From Pseudoxanthomonas sp. SE1 (GTDB lineage: Bacteria > Pseudomonadota > Gammaproteobacteria > Xanthomonadales > Xanthomonadaceae): a stretch of 64,000 nt of DNA. The number at the start of each line of letters is the position of its first letter. Position 1 is the stretch's first letter. Shown piece by piece: positions 56,143 to 64,000 of the stretch. The notes under the pieces are model-generated. The model did no database searches. It had not been told where the DNA came from and was given only the letters and a program-made list of their open reading frames with translations. Both the position numbers and the translations under genes were made by a program. The stretch is from NCBI RefSeq assembly GCF_029542205.1, contig NZ_CP113783.1, positions 2,657,001-2,721,000 of the forward strand, in the 5' to 3' direction.

Positions 56143-56904
56143 ATGCACGCAACGCGCGACATCGATTTCAATTGCGACCTGGGCGAGGACTGCGGGGATG
56201 ACGCCGCGCTCCTGCCCTTCATCAGTTCGGCCAGCATCGCCTGCGGCTTCCATGCCGGGTCGCCGGACACCATGCAACGGACGGTGGCGCTGTGCCTGGC
56301 AGGCGGCGTGGCGATCGGCGCGCACCCTTCGCACGCGGATCGCGACAACTTCGGCCGCATTCCGCACGCGATCGAACCCGCCGCCGCGTACGCGCTCACC
56401 CTGTACCAGATCGCGGCACTGGATGGTTTCGTGCGTGCCGCCGGCGGGCGCCTGCATCACGTCAAGCCGCATGGCGCGCTGTACAACCAGGCTGCGCACG
56501 ATGCGGCACTCGCAGGCGCCATCGCGCAGGCCGTGCATGACCATGACCCGGGACTGGTGCTGTACGGACTTTCCGGCAGCAGGCTCACCGCCGCCGGTGA
56601 AGGACTGGGATTGAAGGTGGCGCATGAAGCCTTCGCCGAGCGTCGCTACGAATCCGATGGCAGCCTGACGCCGCGCACGCATGCGGATGCATGCCTGCCG
56701 TCCATCGACGCGTCGGTAGCGCAGGTCGCGCGGATGCTGCGGCAGGGCGACGTGATCTCGCGCACCGGGCCTGCCGTGCCGCTGCAGGCCGACAGCATCT
56801 GCCTGCATGGCGACCGCGCCGATGCCGCGGCTTTCGCGCGCGCACTGCGTCAGGCCATCGAGGCCGCCGGTTTCGCGGTCCGCAGCATGGAGCGTCACGC
56901 ATGA
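56143..56904 (+). CDS. pxpA: 5-oxoprolinase subunit A (LamB/YcsF family)
   Basis: Catalytic partner of PxpBC in ATP-dependent opening of 5-oxoproline. 253 residues with the LamB/YcsF signature DFNCDLGEDCGDDAALLPFI, then SSASIACGFHAG, GAHPSHADRDNFGR and VKPHGALYNQA, which carry the conserved His/Asp residues. Its stop overlaps the DUF969 start (ATGA, 56901-56904). The B-C-A order is one of the usual pxp layouts. Confidence 0.96.
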   Translation: MHATRDIDFNCDLGEDCGDDAALLPFISSASIACGFHAGSPDTMQRTVALCLAGGVAIGAHPSHADRDNFGRIPHAIEPAAAYALTLYQIAALDGFVRAAGGRLHHVKPHGALYNQAAHDAALAGAIAQAVHDHDPGLVLYGLSGSRLTAAGEGLGLKVAHEAFAERRYESDGSLTPRTHADACLPSIDASVAQVARMLRQGDVISRTGPAVPLQADSICLHGDRADAAAFARALRQAIEAAGFAVRSMERHA

Positions 56905-57602
56905 ACTATTGGCCGTTGCTGGGCATCGTGGTGGTGGTCCTCGGCTTCGTGCTGCGCTTCAACCCGGTGATCGTGGTGGTCAGCGCAGGCCTGATCAGCG
57001 GCGTTGCCGCCGGCAAGTCGATCCCCGACCTGTTGGCGTTGCTGGGGGAGAGTTTCGTCTCCAATCGCGCCTTGCTGATGTTCGCGCTGACCCTGCCCAC
57101 CATCGGGCTGCTGGAACGTGCGGGGCTGCGCGAGCATGCCTTGCGCTGGATCGCGGGACTGCGCGGGCTGACACTGTCGCGGCTGCTGGCGGGCTACCTG
57201 CTGGTGCGCCAGGGGCTCAGCATGGTGGGGTTGATCGACATCGCCGGCCACGCGCAGACCGTGCGCCCGCTGCTGGCCCCGATGGCTGAATCGGCCGCGG
57301 AAAAGACCCGTGCGCCCTTGCAGCGCGAGGAAGCGCAACGCGTGCATGCGATGGCCGCCGCCACCGACAACATCGGCCGTTTCTTCGGCGAGGACGTGTT
57401 CCTGGCCTTCGGCGCGGTGCTGCTGATCCAGGGCTTCTATGCCCAGCACGGCATCGCGCTGGAGCCGCTGCAGATCGCATTGTGGGCGCTGCCGACGGCG
57501 ATCGCCGCGTTCGTCATCCATGCGGTGCGCATCGTGCTGTTCCAGCGCCGGCTGGATCGCAAGGCCGTGCCGGCGACGGAGCGCAGCGATGCTGTCGATT
57601 GA
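56901..57602 (+). CDS. DUF969 membrane protein, candidate pyroglutamate transporter subunit
   Basis: A 233-residue integral membrane protein with about five or six helices, matching the DUF969 family (MNYWPLLGIVVVVLGFVLRF, SFVSNRALLMFALTLPTIGL, RQGLSMVGLIDIAGHAQTVR). DUF969 and DUF979 genes almost always occur side by side and often near pcp, which suggests a two-part permease for pyroglutamate or pyroglutamyl compounds. No experiment is known to me. It overlaps pxpA upstream and DUF979 by 14 bases downstream. Confidence 0.88.
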   Translation: MNYWPLLGIVVVVLGFVLRFNPVIVVVSAGLISGVAAGKSIPDLLALLGESFVSNRALLMFALTLPTIGLLERAGLREHALRWIAGLRGLTLSRLLAGYLLVRQGLSMVGLIDIAGHAQTVRPLLAPMAESAAEKTRAPLQREEAQRVHAMAAATDNIGRFFGEDVFLAFGAVLLIQGFYAQHGIALEPLQIALWALPTAIAAFVIHAVRIVLFQRRLDRKAVPATERSDAVD

Positions 57603-58554
57603 CCAGTTCTACCTGCTGTTGGCGGCCTTCCTGGCCTACGCCGGCTGGAGGAACCTCCGCCAGCACCGGTACGCGCACGCCGCGTTCTGGGGACTGATCG
57701 CGTTGCTGTTCGCGGGCGGAGGACACGTAGTGCGCGCCAGCAAGGCCGGCGACGCGCTGCCCGCGCAGCTGGCCGGTGCCGCGGTGATCGCGCTCGCTCT
57801 GCTGGCCACGCGCATGCGCCGCGAACCCCAGGACGAAGCGCCGGAATCGGAGCGCCTCGCGTCCGCGCTGCGACTGGGGCATCGCTTGTTCCTCCCCGCG
57901 CTGCTGATTCCTGCGCTGACCATCCTGGTGGTGTTGGCGGGTCCGCATCTTTCGCTCGCCGGAACGCCTCTGTTCGCCTCCGCCGGCCTCACCCTGACCG
58001 GGCTGGCATTGGCCTGCACGGTATCGGCGCTCGCGGCCGTCGCGGTGACGCACCAGCGTCCGTTGCGGGCCGCGGACGAAGGCCGGCGGTTGCTGGACAC
58101 ACTGGGCTGGGCGGCACTCCTGCCCCTGGTGCTGGCGACCCTGGGTGGCGTCTTCGCCGTCAGTGGCGTGGGCGAAGCCGTGGCGTCGCTGGTCTCGATG
58201 GTGATTCCCGCCGACAGCCGCATGGCCTGCCTGCTGGCCTTCGCGCTGGGGATGGTGGTGTTCACGGTGATCATGGGCAACGCGTTTGCCGCATTCCCGG
58301 TGATGATGGCCGGCATCGGCCTGCCGCTGCTGGTGCAACGGCATGGTGCCGACCCGGCCGTCCTGGGGGCGATCGGCATGCTGACCGGTTATTGCGGCAC
58401 CCTGCTGACGCCGATGGCCGCCAATTTCAACATCGTGCCGGCGGTGCTGCTGGGGCTGGACGACCAGTACGGCGTGATCCGCGCGCAGGCCGCCACCGGA
58501 CTGTGGCTGATGGTCACCAACGTGCTGCTGATGGCCTGGCTGTGTTTCCGTTGA
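57589..58554 (+). CDS. DUF979 membrane protein, candidate pyroglutamate transporter subunit
   Basis: A 321-residue membrane protein with about nine to ten helices of the DUF979 family. The C-terminal segments VVFTVIMGNAFAAFPVMMAG and MLTGYCGTLLTPMAANFNIV resemble re-entrant loops of ion-coupled carriers of the CitMHS/ArsB-like type. With DUF969 it probably forms one transporter. ATG at 57589 lies inside the DUF969 end (14-base overlap). pcp begins 24 bases after its stop. Confidence 0.88.
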   Translation: MLSIDQFYLLLAAFLAYAGWRNLRQHRYAHAAFWGLIALLFAGGGHVVRASKAGDALPAQLAGAAVIALALLATRMRREPQDEAPESERLASALRLGHRLFLPALLIPALTILVVLAGPHLSLAGTPLFASAGLTLTGLALACTVSALAAVAVTHQRPLRAADEGRRLLDTLGWAALLPLVLATLGGVFAVSGVGEAVASLVSMVIPADSRMACLLAFALGMVVFTVIMGNAFAAFPVMMAGIGLPLLVQRHGADPAVLGAIGMLTGYCGTLLTPMAANFNIVPAVLLGLDDQYGVIRAQAATGLWLMVTNVLLMAWLCFR

Positions 58555-58578
58555 TGCGATGTTTTCCCGAGCTCTGAC

Positions 58579-59232
58579 ATGACCGCCACCCGTACCCTCC
58601 TGCTGACCGGCTTCCAGGCCTTCGGCGGGGAGCAGGAAAACCCAAGCTGGCAAGCCGTAGCGGCCTTGCATGGCACGCGCATCGCCGGGCATCGCGTGGT
58701 GGCGCGCGAACTTCCGGTGGCGTTCGGAGACGCCCTGAAGGCGCTGCGGGTTGCGCTGCGCGACACGCGCCCGGCGCTGGCGGTCTGCGTGGGCCAGGCC
58801 GGCGGACGCGCGCAGATATCGCTGGAGCGCGTCGCGATCAACGTGGACGACGCACGCATCCCCGACAACGCCGGGAAGCAGCCGGTGGATGTCCCCGTGG
58901 TGACTGGCGGGCCCGCGGCGTACTTCGCCACGCTACCGATCAAGGCGATGCGGCAGGCACTGCAGGAGGCAGGATTTCCCGCCGAGATTTCACAGACCGC
59001 GGGCACCTTCGTCTGCAACCACGTGTTCTACGGCCTGATGCATGCGCTGCGCGCGCAGCGCCACGTCCGTGCCGGCTTCATCCACCTGCCCTATTCGCCT
59101 GCGCAGGCCGCAAGGCATCCGGGTGCACCGAGTCTTGCCGTGGAAACGGCGACGGGCGCGCTCCGTATCGCCTTGCAGGCCGCACTGCGCGTGCGTGAGG
59201 ACGCGCGTCTGCCGGGCGGCGCGGAACACTGA
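58579..59232 (+). CDS. pcp: Pyroglutamyl-peptidase I
   Basis: Cysteine peptidase that removes N-terminal pyroglutamate from peptides. 217 residues with the complete triad E83 (SLERVAINV), C146 ([11 protein letters not shown]) and H169 (AGFIHLPY). No signal peptide, so it acts in the cytoplasm. It supplies free pyroglutamate to PxpABC encoded just upstream, forming one pathway. The gene is the last of the run. Confidence 0.96.
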   Translation: MTATRTLLLTGFQAFGGEQENPSWQAVAALHGTRIAGHRVVARELPVAFGDALKALRVALRDTRPALAVCVGQAGGRAQISLERVAINVDDARIPDNAGKQPVDVPVVTGGPAAYFATLPIKAMRQALQEAGFPAEISQTAGTFVCNHVFYGLMHALRAQRHVRAGFIHLPYSPAQAARHPGAPSLAVETATGALRIALQAALRVREDARLPGGAEH

Positions 59233-59337
59233 TCAGCGCGAAACGGCCACCCCCGTACCCGCAATGAGGTCGTGCAGGCAACGGCGATCGTCCCGAAAGA
59301 CCATCGGCACATCCACCAGCACGTAGATCGAGCCCAT
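59233..59337 (-). pseudogene. Possible remnant or tiny ORF between pcp and dcd
   Basis: On the minus strand the frame ending at 59233 reads naturally: HAIAYIPCMGSIYVLVDVPM followed by VFRDDRRCLHDLIAGTGVAVS. The only in-frame ATG (59337) would give just 34 residues, and the frame stays open upstream into dcd without another start. This looks like the 3' end of a gene whose start has been lost, or a short ORF translated from a non-standard start. No family is recognised. Confidence 0.3.
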
Positions 59338-59422
59338 GCACGGGATGTAGGCGATGGCATGCCGCGGATAGCCCTGCCCGTCGGCGTGGCGCTGCTTACC
59401 TGGGATGCGTGCGCGGGAAGAC

Positions 59423-59995
59423 TCAGGTTCGCGGCAGCGTCACGCCCGTCTGGCCCTGGTACTTGCCGCCACGGTCCTTGTAGCTGGTCTCGCAGACGTC
59501 GTCGGCATCGGACTGGAAGAACAGCATCTGCGCCACACCTTCATTTGCGTAGATGCGTGCCGGCAGCGGCGTGGTGTTGCTGAACTCCAGCGTCACGTGG
59601 CCTTCCCATTCCGGCTCCAGCGGGGTGACGTTGACGATGATGCCGCAGCGCGCGTAGGTGCTCTTGCCCAGGCAGACCACCAGCGTGTCGCGCGGGATAC
59701 GGAAGAACTCCACCGTGCGTGCCAGCGCAAAGCTGTTGGGCGGGATGATGCACTCGTCGGCTTCGATGTCCACGAAACTCTTCGGATCGAAGTGCTTCGG
59801 GTCGACGATGGTGGAATTGATGTTGGTGAACACCTTGAACTCGCGCGAGCAGCGGACGTCGTAGCCATAGCTGGAGGTGCCGTAGCTGACGATGCGCTCG
59901 CCGTTGACTTGCTTCACCTGTCCCGGCTCGAACGGTTCGATCATGCCCTGCTGTTCGGCCATGCGGCGGATCCAACGGTCGCTCTTGATGCTCAT
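59423..59995 (-). CDS. dcd: dCTP deaminase
   Basis: Deaminates dCTP to dUTP on the route to dTTP. 190 residues, trimer-forming, with the active-site residues S112, R116 (GKSTYARCG) and E137 (GHVTLEFSN) and the C-terminal lid ([20 protein letters not shown]). ATG at 59995 ([20 protein letters not shown]). It follows apbC after 97 bases containing a dispersed palindrome; the same apbC-dcd order is usual in related genomes. Confidence 0.97.
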   Translation of the reverse strand: MSIKSDRWIRRMAEQQGMIEPFEPGQVKQVNGERIVSYGTSSYGYDVRCSREFKVFTNINSTIVDPKHFDPKSFVDIEADECIIPPNSFALARTVEFFRIPRDTLVVCLGKSTYARCGIIVNVTPLEPEWEGHVTLEFSNTTPLPARIYANEGVAQMLFFQSDADDVCETSYKDRGGKYQGQTGVTLPRT

Positions 59996-60054
59996 GCAAA
60001 TCCTGGTCTGGTGGGGCGAAGGCCGCACGGACGGCGCGCGGCGGACGGGGAATT

Positions 60055-60076
60055 GTAGGGCGGGCCCCGGCCCGCC
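60055..60076. repeat. GTAGGGCGGGC palindrome between apbC and dcd
   Basis: Reads GTAGGGCGGGCCCCGGCCCG followed by CC; an imperfect palindrome with the same wording as the element at 30348-30369. It lies in the 97-base gap between two co-directional genes and can form a GC hairpin in their transcript. No T-run. Confidence 0.5.
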
Positions 60077-60092
60077 GTCTTCGGCTGACCGG

Positions 60093-60932
60093 TCAAACCA
60101 ACGAAGAGGCGATGGGCACGGACGCCCGCGGTCGCTGCGCCAGCGTCGCCGCCATCACCCGCGCCGTCTGCCGATAGGCCTGTGCCGCAGCCGAATCCGG
60201 TGCGGCCACGACGACAGGCTGCCCCGCATCCCCCTGCTCGCGGATGGCGATGTCCAGCGGCAAGGACCCCAGCAGCGGCACGCCGTACTGCGCCGCCATC
60301 CGCTCGCCACCGCCCTGGCCGAACAGGTGCTCCACGTGGCCACAGTTCGAACAGGTGTGGACGGCCATGTTCTCGACGATGCCCAGCACCGGCACTTCGA
60401 CCTTCTCGAACATCTTCAGCGCCTTCTTGGCGTCCAGCGTCGCGATGTCCTGGGGCGTGGTCACGATGACGGCCCCCGCGACCGGGATCTTCTGCGCCAG
60501 CGTCAGCTGGATGTCGCCGGTACCCGGCGGCAGGTCGATCAGCAGATAGTCCAGATCGCCCCAGAGGGTGTCATTGAACAACTGCATCAGTGCCGACGTG
60601 GCCATCGGTCCGCGCCAGATCATGGGGGTGTCCTGGTCCACCAGAAGCCCGATGGACATGGCCTCCACCCCGAACGCCCGCATCGGTTCGATCAATTTGT
60701 TGTCCGGGCTGTCCGGCCGTCCCGACAGACCCAGCATGGCCGGCACGCTGGGCCCGTAGACGTCGGCATCCAGCACACCGACCCGCGCCCCGTCGGCGGC
60801 CAGCGCCAGGGCCAGGTTCACCGCCGTGGTGGATTTCCCCACGCCACCCTTGCCAGAGCCGACCGCGATGACGTTGCGGACGCGGGGGTGGGGAGTGAGG
60901 GCGCCTTGGACGGTGTGGGCTCGAACTGACAT
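60093..60932 (-). CDS. apbC: Iron-sulfur cluster carrier protein Mrp/ApbC (short form)
   Basis: A P-loop ATPase that holds and transfers 4Fe-4S clusters. 279 residues, with the deviant Walker [12 protein letters not shown] (residues 25-35), the switch [15 protein letters not shown] and the cluster-binding C-x2-C (HTCSNCGH, ~194-197). The N-terminal MIP18/DUF59 domain of E. coli Mrp (369 residues in total) is missing; the start [20 protein letters not shown] is natural, so the short form is genuine. Divergent from the S9 peptidase gene across 242 bases in which I see no clear operator. Confidence 0.95.
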   Translation of the reverse strand: MSVRAHTVQGALTPHPRVRNVIAVGSGKGGVGKSTTAVNLALALAADGARVGVLDADVYGPSVPAMLGLSGRPDSPDNKLIEPMRAFGVEAMSIGLLVDQDTPMIWRGPMATSALMQLFNDTLWGDLDYLLIDLPPGTGDIQLTLAQKIPVAGAVIVTTPQDIATLDAKKALKMFEKVEVPVLGIVENMAVHTCSNCGHVEHLFGQGGGERMAAQYGVPLLGSLPLDIAIREQGDAGQPVVVAAPDSAAAQAYRQTARVMAATLAQRPRASVPIASSLV

Positions 60933-61174
60933 GGAAAAGCTACTCGGGACGTGGCAAAAGTGCGTGCCATTGCGTCGAGAAAGCACCGCGCGCATCGGCA
61001 GAGCGGGCACGGATCATCTCATACTCCAGGCCGAGGGACTTTCCAGTCCGCGCCCGCTGCACTACTCTGGCCCGCAAGCCAATGCCTGAACGAGATGTTC
61101 AGTATCGGATCATCTGGACAGCTGCAGCCGTCCATTGGCGCCATTTCATAAGACTCCAGGGTACGAAACAGACC

Positions 61175-63193
61175 ATGAAGATTGGGAAAGGATATTTGAT
61201 CGTTGCGTCATTACTTTTGATGACCGGAAACGCCACGGCTAGAGAAGCGATTCCGATCGAATCCTTCGCGCGCCTGCCCAACATCCAGTCCGTGTCCATG
61301 AGCACGGATGGCAAGAACCTAGTTGCCATCGTGGCGATGCCCGGCTCCAACAATCAGGAAACAGGGCTGGCGACCTGGAATCTGGACGATCTGGATGCCG
61401 GCTCGGTCATCACGCCCTCCGGCGACAGGATGAAGTTCATCGCCGCCAATGCGATGAAGGCCAACCGGGTACTCGTCCTGGGCCGCCAGGAGTGGACGGG
61501 GCAACTGGGCGGCTGCGGCGAAGGCAGCACGGTGGGCGCGACCAAGACCTTCGTGGTCAAGCCCTACCTGACCGACGTCAAACAGCAGAAGTTCGACGAG
61601 GCGTTCGCGGACAACACACGGCGCCTCGGTGTTGGCGAGGACCTGAAGCGCTGCCTTGAGATCGCGGGCACGGCCAATCTGGTGCATACGCTGCCGCTGG
61701 ATCCGGACAACGTCATTATTTCGCAGACCAGCGGCCTGTCGCTCAGCGGCGCCTACTACCTTTACAACCTGCGTACCAACGACACGAAGCTGCTGTTCCG
61801 CGCCAACAACCGTACCAGCCCCGGCCTGTTCAATCCGCGCAATGGCGAACTTCTGACCCGTAGCCAGTTGGAACCGATCTCGCCTGGCGAATACGAGCAG
61901 CGCATCCTCATCCGCAACAAGGCCGGCGAATTCGAGGTGCACGAGCCTCTGACCAGTAAACTCAGCCAGCGCAATGCCGTCGATATCGTCGGCATCGATG
62001 AGCAGACCGGCAAGTTCTATGTACTGACCGACATGTTTTCGGACCTTGTGCAGGCATGGATGTATGACCCTGCAACGCGCAAGTTCGATAGCGAGCCACT
62101 GCTCGCCCACCCCAAGTTCTCGATCAGCCGCCTGATCCTGGGCTCGCAACCAAGCAACTTCAACCGCGTGCTCGGCTTTGTCGTCGACGGTCCGGAACCG
62201 GAGGCGACGTACGTCGACCCGGAACTGACCTCGATCCACGCCGGCTTGAAGAAGGCCTATCCCGGCCGCACGGTCGCCATCACGGGTTACAACAATGACC
62301 TGTCGCGTGTGCTGTTCACCACCGAAAGTGCGCAGCAGGCATCCAGCTATCGCTTGTTGATCGATCGCAAGCGTGTCGTTGACCTAGGCGATGAGCGCCC
62401 CTGGATCGACTCCAAACAGATTGGAGAGCAGCGCTGGGTCAACTATCCCGCCCGTGACGGCCTGAGCATCCCTGCCCTGCTCGACCTGCCGGCCGGTTGG
62501 AAGCAGAGCGATGGCCCGCTGCCCACCATCATCCATCCGCACGGAGGTCCCTGGGCCCGTGACTACGGCGGCTGGGACGCGTCGGGCTGGGTACCGTTCC
62601 TCACCTCGCGCGGATACGCCGTGCTCCGTCCGCAGTACCGCGGCTCCAGTGGTCTGGGACGCAAGCTGTGGCTGGCCGGTGACGCCGAATGGGGCCAGAA
62701 GATGCAGGATGACAAGGACGATGGCGCTGACTGGCTGGTCAAGCAGGGCATCGCCGACCCCGAACGCCTGGCCATCTTCGGTTATTCCTACGGCGGCTTC
62801 GCAGCGGCGGCGGCCGTGGTCCGCCCCAACAGTCCTTATCAGTGCGCAATCTCCGGCGCACCGGTGACCGACCTGACCAAGCTGGGCTGGTCATGGAGTG
62901 AGAACCGCCTGCAGCGGATCCTGCAAGGCCGGACCGTCAAGGGCATGGACCCCATGCTCAATACCGACAAAGCCAACGTCCCGGTACTGCTGTACGTGGG
63001 CGATCGCGATGTACGCACCCCGTCCTTCCATGCCCGCGGCTTCTACGATGCGGTCAAGGACAAGGTACCGGCAAAATTCGAACTGATCGCCGACATGCCC
63101 CACAGCATGCCGTGGTACTACCGCCACCAGCAGCAAGCCCTTGGCCTGATGGAAAACTTCCTGGCCAAGGATTGCGGGCCGGGCGGACTCTGA
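61175..63193 (+). CDS. Secreted S9-family prolyl-oligopeptidase-like peptidase
   Basis: A 672-residue exported serine peptidase. A signal peptide (MKIGKGYLIVASLLLMTGNA, then TAREA) is followed by a beta-propeller-like N-terminal domain and a C-terminal alpha/beta hydrolase domain. The triad is S538 (FGYSYGGFAA), D612 (GDRDVRTP) and H643 (DMPHSMPWY), with the oxyanion loop HPHGGPWARDYG. Such enzymes cleave short peptides in the periplasm. A strong terminator follows, then a TonB-dependent receptor gene, suggesting a peptide-scavenging locus. The first ~90 bases of the gene are lower in GC than the rest. Confidence 0.94.
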   Translation: MKIGKGYLIVASLLLMTGNATAREAIPIESFARLPNIQSVSMSTDGKNLVAIVAMPGSNNQETGLATWNLDDLDAGSVITPSGDRMKFIAANAMKANRVLVLGRQEWTGQLGGCGEGSTVGATKTFVVKPYLTDVKQQKFDEAFADNTRRLGVGEDLKRCLEIAGTANLVHTLPLDPDNVIISQTSGLSLSGAYYLYNLRTNDTKLLFRANNRTSPGLFNPRNGELLTRSQLEPISPGEYEQRILIRNKAGEFEVHEPLTSKLSQRNAVDIVGIDEQTGKFYVLTDMFSDLVQAWMYDPATRKFDSEPLLAHPKFSISRLILGSQPSNFNRVLGFVVDGPEPEATYVDPELTSIHAGLKKAYPGRTVAITGYNNDLSRVLFTTESAQQASSYRLLIDRKRVVDLGDERPWIDSKQIGEQRWVNYPARDGLSIPALLDLPAGWKQSDGPLPTIIHPHGGPWARDYGGWDASGWVPFLTSRGYAVLRPQYRGSSGLGRKLWLAGDAEWGQKMQDDKDDGADWLVKQGIADPERLAIFGYSYGGFAAAAAVVRPNSPYQCAISGAPVTDLTKLGWSWSENRLQRILQGRTVKGMDPMLNTDKANVPVLLYVGDRDVRTPSFHARGFYDAVKDKVPAKFELIADMPHSMPWYYRHQQQALGLMENFLAKDCGPGGL

Positions 63194-63215
63194 CCCCCAC
63201 GCTTCCACGCATTGG

Positions 63216-63245
63216 AACCCCGCCGCCCGGCGGGGTTTCTTTTTT
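63216..63245 (+). terminator. Rho-independent terminator of the S9 peptidase gene
   Basis: A perfect 9-bp stem (AACCCCGCC, loop GCCC) followed by TCTTTTTT, 22 bases past the stop codon. It separates the peptidase transcript from the receptor gene, which therefore needs its own promoter. Confidence 0.93.
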
Positions 63246-63394
63246 CACCGTTCTCCGAGCGTGCTACCGGCCCGATGCCCGATCCGGCCTCATCTGCGGT
63301 TTCCCGTGCGACAAGCCAGCGTATTGCGCGCCCCCCCCTTAGCACAGCTTCGCGGAAGGCGGTTATGCCCGTGTCACATGTTTCTAACATTTGG

Positions 63395-63452
63395 TTGCTA
63401 TGGGAACCGGACGGTGCATATACTCGCTTAACCCCTGCATAACGTGCAGGGG
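63395..63452 (+). promoter_or_regulatory. Promoter and leader hairpin of the TonB-dependent receptor
   Basis: TTGCTA (63395-63400) and TATACT (63419-63424) are 18 bases apart, a fair sigma-70 match. Transcription would start near 63431, at the edge of a hairpin CCCCTGCA-TAACG-TGCAGGGG (63432-63452). A 5' hairpin at the very start of a transcript usually protects the mRNA from RNase E entry. The region 63246-63394 shows no other feature apart from a run of nine C at about 63332. Confidence 0.5.
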
Positions 63453-63486
63453 CACTCATCTAGCGGGACTCTTAGGGGATTCAACC

Positions 63487-64000
63487 ATGCAGCAAGCAAA
63501 GAAAGGCATTGCCTTCAAGAAGTTGCCTTTGTTCGTCGCCGTCCTCGGCTGCCTGTACGGCGGCAACGCTATGGCACAGGACGAGGCAACCGAGAATGAA
63601 CCGGAGGAGAAGAAAGAAGCCGTTCAGCTCGACAAGATCACGGTTACCGGCTCGCTGCTCAAGCGTGTCGAATACGACTCCGTGTCACCGGTCCAGGTCA
63701 TCACCGCTGATACCAACATCGCGCTGGGGCAGGTTGAAACCTCCGAGTTCCTGCAGAAGTCGAGCATCGCTGCAGGTGCTACCCAGATCAGCCACCAGTT
63801 CGGCGCATTCGTGACCGAAGGTGGCGTGGGTGCGCAGACCCTGTCGCTGCGCGGCCTTGGCCCGAACCGTAGTCTGGTCCTGCTCAATGGCCACCGCCCC
63901 GGCCCGGCCGGTACGCGCGGCCAGGTGGGCGCGTTCGACCTCAACGTGCTGCCTTCTTCGATCGTGCAGCGCATCGAACTGCTGAAAGACGGCTCGTCCT
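63487..64000 (+). CDS. TonB-dependent receptor (partial, N-terminal)
   Basis: An outer-membrane receptor that imports large substrates using TonB energy; only the first 171 residues are in the window. A signal peptide (FKKLPLFVAVLGCLYGGNAM, then AQ) is followed by the TonB-box-like region (AVQLDKITVTGSLLKRVEYD) and the plug domain (QTLSLRGLGPNRSLVLLNGH, then SSIVQRIELLKDGSS). The wording is typical of the large receptor families of Xanthomonadaceae. ATG at 63487 follows AGGGGATTCAACC. Its position after an S9 peptidase suggests peptide uptake, an inference. Confidence 0.93.
   Translation, partial: MQQAKKGIAFKKLPLFVAVLGCLYGGNAMAQDEATENEPEEKKEAVQLDKITVTGSLLKRVEYDSVSPVQVITADTNIALGQVETSEFLQKSSIAAGATQISHQFGAFVTEGGVGAQTLSLRGLGPNRSLVLLNGHRPGPAGTRGQVGAFDLNVLPSSIVQRIELLKDGSS

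Overview
The window is high-GC, densely packed bacterial chromosome. The gene set and order (glmM, tpiA, secG-tRNA-Leu, a 14-gene nuo operon, tRNA-fMet-rimP-nusA-infB-rbfA-truB-rpsO-pnp, asd-fimV-truA-trpF, trpBA with a divergent LysR regulator, a TonB-dependent receptor beside an S9 peptidase) point to a gammaproteobacterium of the Xanthomonadaceae/Lysobacteraceae, for example Pseudoxanthomonas or a close relative. The family assignment is an inference from gene content and protein character, not from a database search.

Layout. 1-3000: a Tat-exported NAD-dependent epimerase-like protein (cut by the window edge), a poorly coding stretch with a possible decayed small gene, and an MFS transporter whose stop codon abuts a palindromic repeat. 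3191-12634 (minus strand): the translation/RNA-processing block, with the initiator tRNA at its head, then rimP, nusA, infB, rbfA, truB, rpsO and pnp. 12720-27660 (minus): complete respiratory complex I, nuoA to nuoN, with many start/stop overlaps. 27970-33620: tRNA-Leu(GAG), secG, tpiA, a short-chain dehydrogenase, a 2-oxoglutarate/Fe(II) oxygenase, glmM and accD. 33708-38380: trpA, trpB, a divergent LysR regulator, trpF, truA. 38396-44461: fimV, asd, a D-2-hydroxyacid dehydrogenase, aroC, prmB. 44600-46092: a SCO1/SenC copper chaperone overlapping psd.

46097-46963 is a REP/RAYT unit: a Y1-family REP-associated transposase flanked by REP palindromes. Two REPs supply the TAG stop codons of the transposase and of the convergent lytic transglycosylase gene mltD. 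48677-53282: a HerA-like ATPase, a small exported NlpE-like protein, greB, then on the minus strand rimO and a DUF3025 gene. 53429-59232 is a compact plus-strand run of eight genes, most of them overlapping: dienelactone hydrolase, HIT protein, pxpB, pxpC, pxpA, DUF969, DUF979 and pcp. It reads as a pyroglutamate (5-oxoproline) salvage pathway: Pcp releases pyroglutamate from peptides, PxpABC converts it to glutamate, and the two DUF membrane proteins are candidate transporter subunits. 59423-60932: dcd and a short Mrp/ApbC ATPase. 61175-64000: a secreted S9 peptidase, a strong terminator, a promoter with a hairpin leader, and the start of a TonB-dependent receptor.

At least five kinds of short dispersed palindromes sit between genes, often touching stop codons. 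I see no CRISPR array, prophage, insertion sequence or riboswitch. Most of the window is core genome. The less ordinary parts are the REP/RAYT unit, the pyroglutamate cluster with its DUF969/DUF979 pair, a histidine-rich insert in NuoL, and an initiator tRNA with a U1-U72 mismatch.
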